From positions 194,883-258,882 of the forward strand of contig NZ_FMYF01000001.1 of the NCBI RefSeq assembly GCF_900092135.1: DNA of 64,000 nt. Direction: 5' to 3'. Of this stretch, positions 62,773 to 64,000 are shown one piece after another. Positions within the stretch are counted from its first letter, which is position 1. The number at the start of each line of letters is the position of its first letter. The translations under genes were made by a program, and so were the position numbers. The DNA is from Raineyella antarctica (lineage in GTDB: Bacteria > Actinomycetota > Actinomycetes > Propionibacteriales > Propionibacteriaceae). Below the pieces are notes generated by a model. The model had not been told where the DNA came from, did not search any database, and was given only the letters and a program-made list of their open reading frames with translations.

Positions 62773-62798
62773 GACCGCTGCCCGCCCGGGCAGCGGTC
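62773..62798 (+). terminator. Hairpin between the DUF255 gene and the second glgX
   Basis: GACCGCTGCCC/GGGCAGCGGTC, 11-bp perfect stem with loop GCCC. It ends 6 nt before the GAGGAGG of glgX, so it may be a terminator or a structured 5' leader. Confidence 0.65.
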
Positions 62799-62815
62799 AT
62801 CAATGAGGAGGTCCC

Positions 62816-64000
<1,185 letters not shown>

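Overview
This 64 kb window is from a high-GC actinobacterium, most likely of the Propionibacteriaceae type (genus not determined). The case rests on strong GC bias at third codon positions, GTG and TTG starts, a mycothiol S-conjugate amidase gene, the actinobacterial gene orders rsmA-ispE, glmU-prs-rplY-pth-mfd-mazG-eno-divIC-DUF501-ppx, and an early-cobalt (anaerobic-type) cobalamin cluster. About 60 protein genes, two tRNA genes and one cobalamin riboswitch can be supported. No rRNA operon, insertion sequence, prophage or CRISPR array was seen.

Region by region: 0-4 kb holds rsmA-ispE and MarR/TetR regulators. 4-6 kb holds an atypical tRNA-Gln and a HigB-HigA/ImmA-like module behind a palindromic operator. 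6-9.6 kb holds three exported proteins, including two M15-type peptidases, and a relic of a short-chain dehydrogenase gene. 9.7-23.8 kb is a core housekeeping block: cell-wall precursor (glmU), PRPP (prs), ribosomal L25, Pth, a PrsW-like protease, Mfd, MazG, enolase, DivIC, DUF501 and Ppx. 23.8-24.5 kb is an unusual spot: a UAA-anticodon tRNA with a class I body, a small HTH gene, a cluster of TTGAC half-sites and a tiny lysine-rich reading frame with its own ribosome binding site and terminator. 24.6-37.9 kb carries transporters, membrane proteins, a D12-class DNA adenine methylase, a purine-type phosphoribosyltransferase, the transhydrogenase pntAB and a GlgX debranching enzyme. 38-45.2 kb is the corrinoid cluster: cbiC-cbiD on the + strand face cbiL-cbiF-cbiE-cbiG/cobJ-cbiX/sirC on the - strand, the latter behind a B12 riboswitch. 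45-64 kb carries repair and stress genes (msrA, ung, mca, greA), transporters, a glutamine-type ABC system with a binding-protein/permease fusion, several actinobacterial families of unknown function and the first 395 codons of a second GlgX.

Themes: many genes start 5-7 nt after a TAnnnT -10 box with no ribosome binding site, so leaderless transcription looks common. Tight ATGA/GTGA overlaps mark the operons. The palindrome CGTACG is clearly commoner than base composition predicts. Redox and thiol functions (transhydrogenase, MsrA, mycothiol amidase, thioredoxin-like DUF255 protein) and glycogen debranching recur, as expected for a facultative or anaerobic, glycogen-storing actinobacterium that makes B12.
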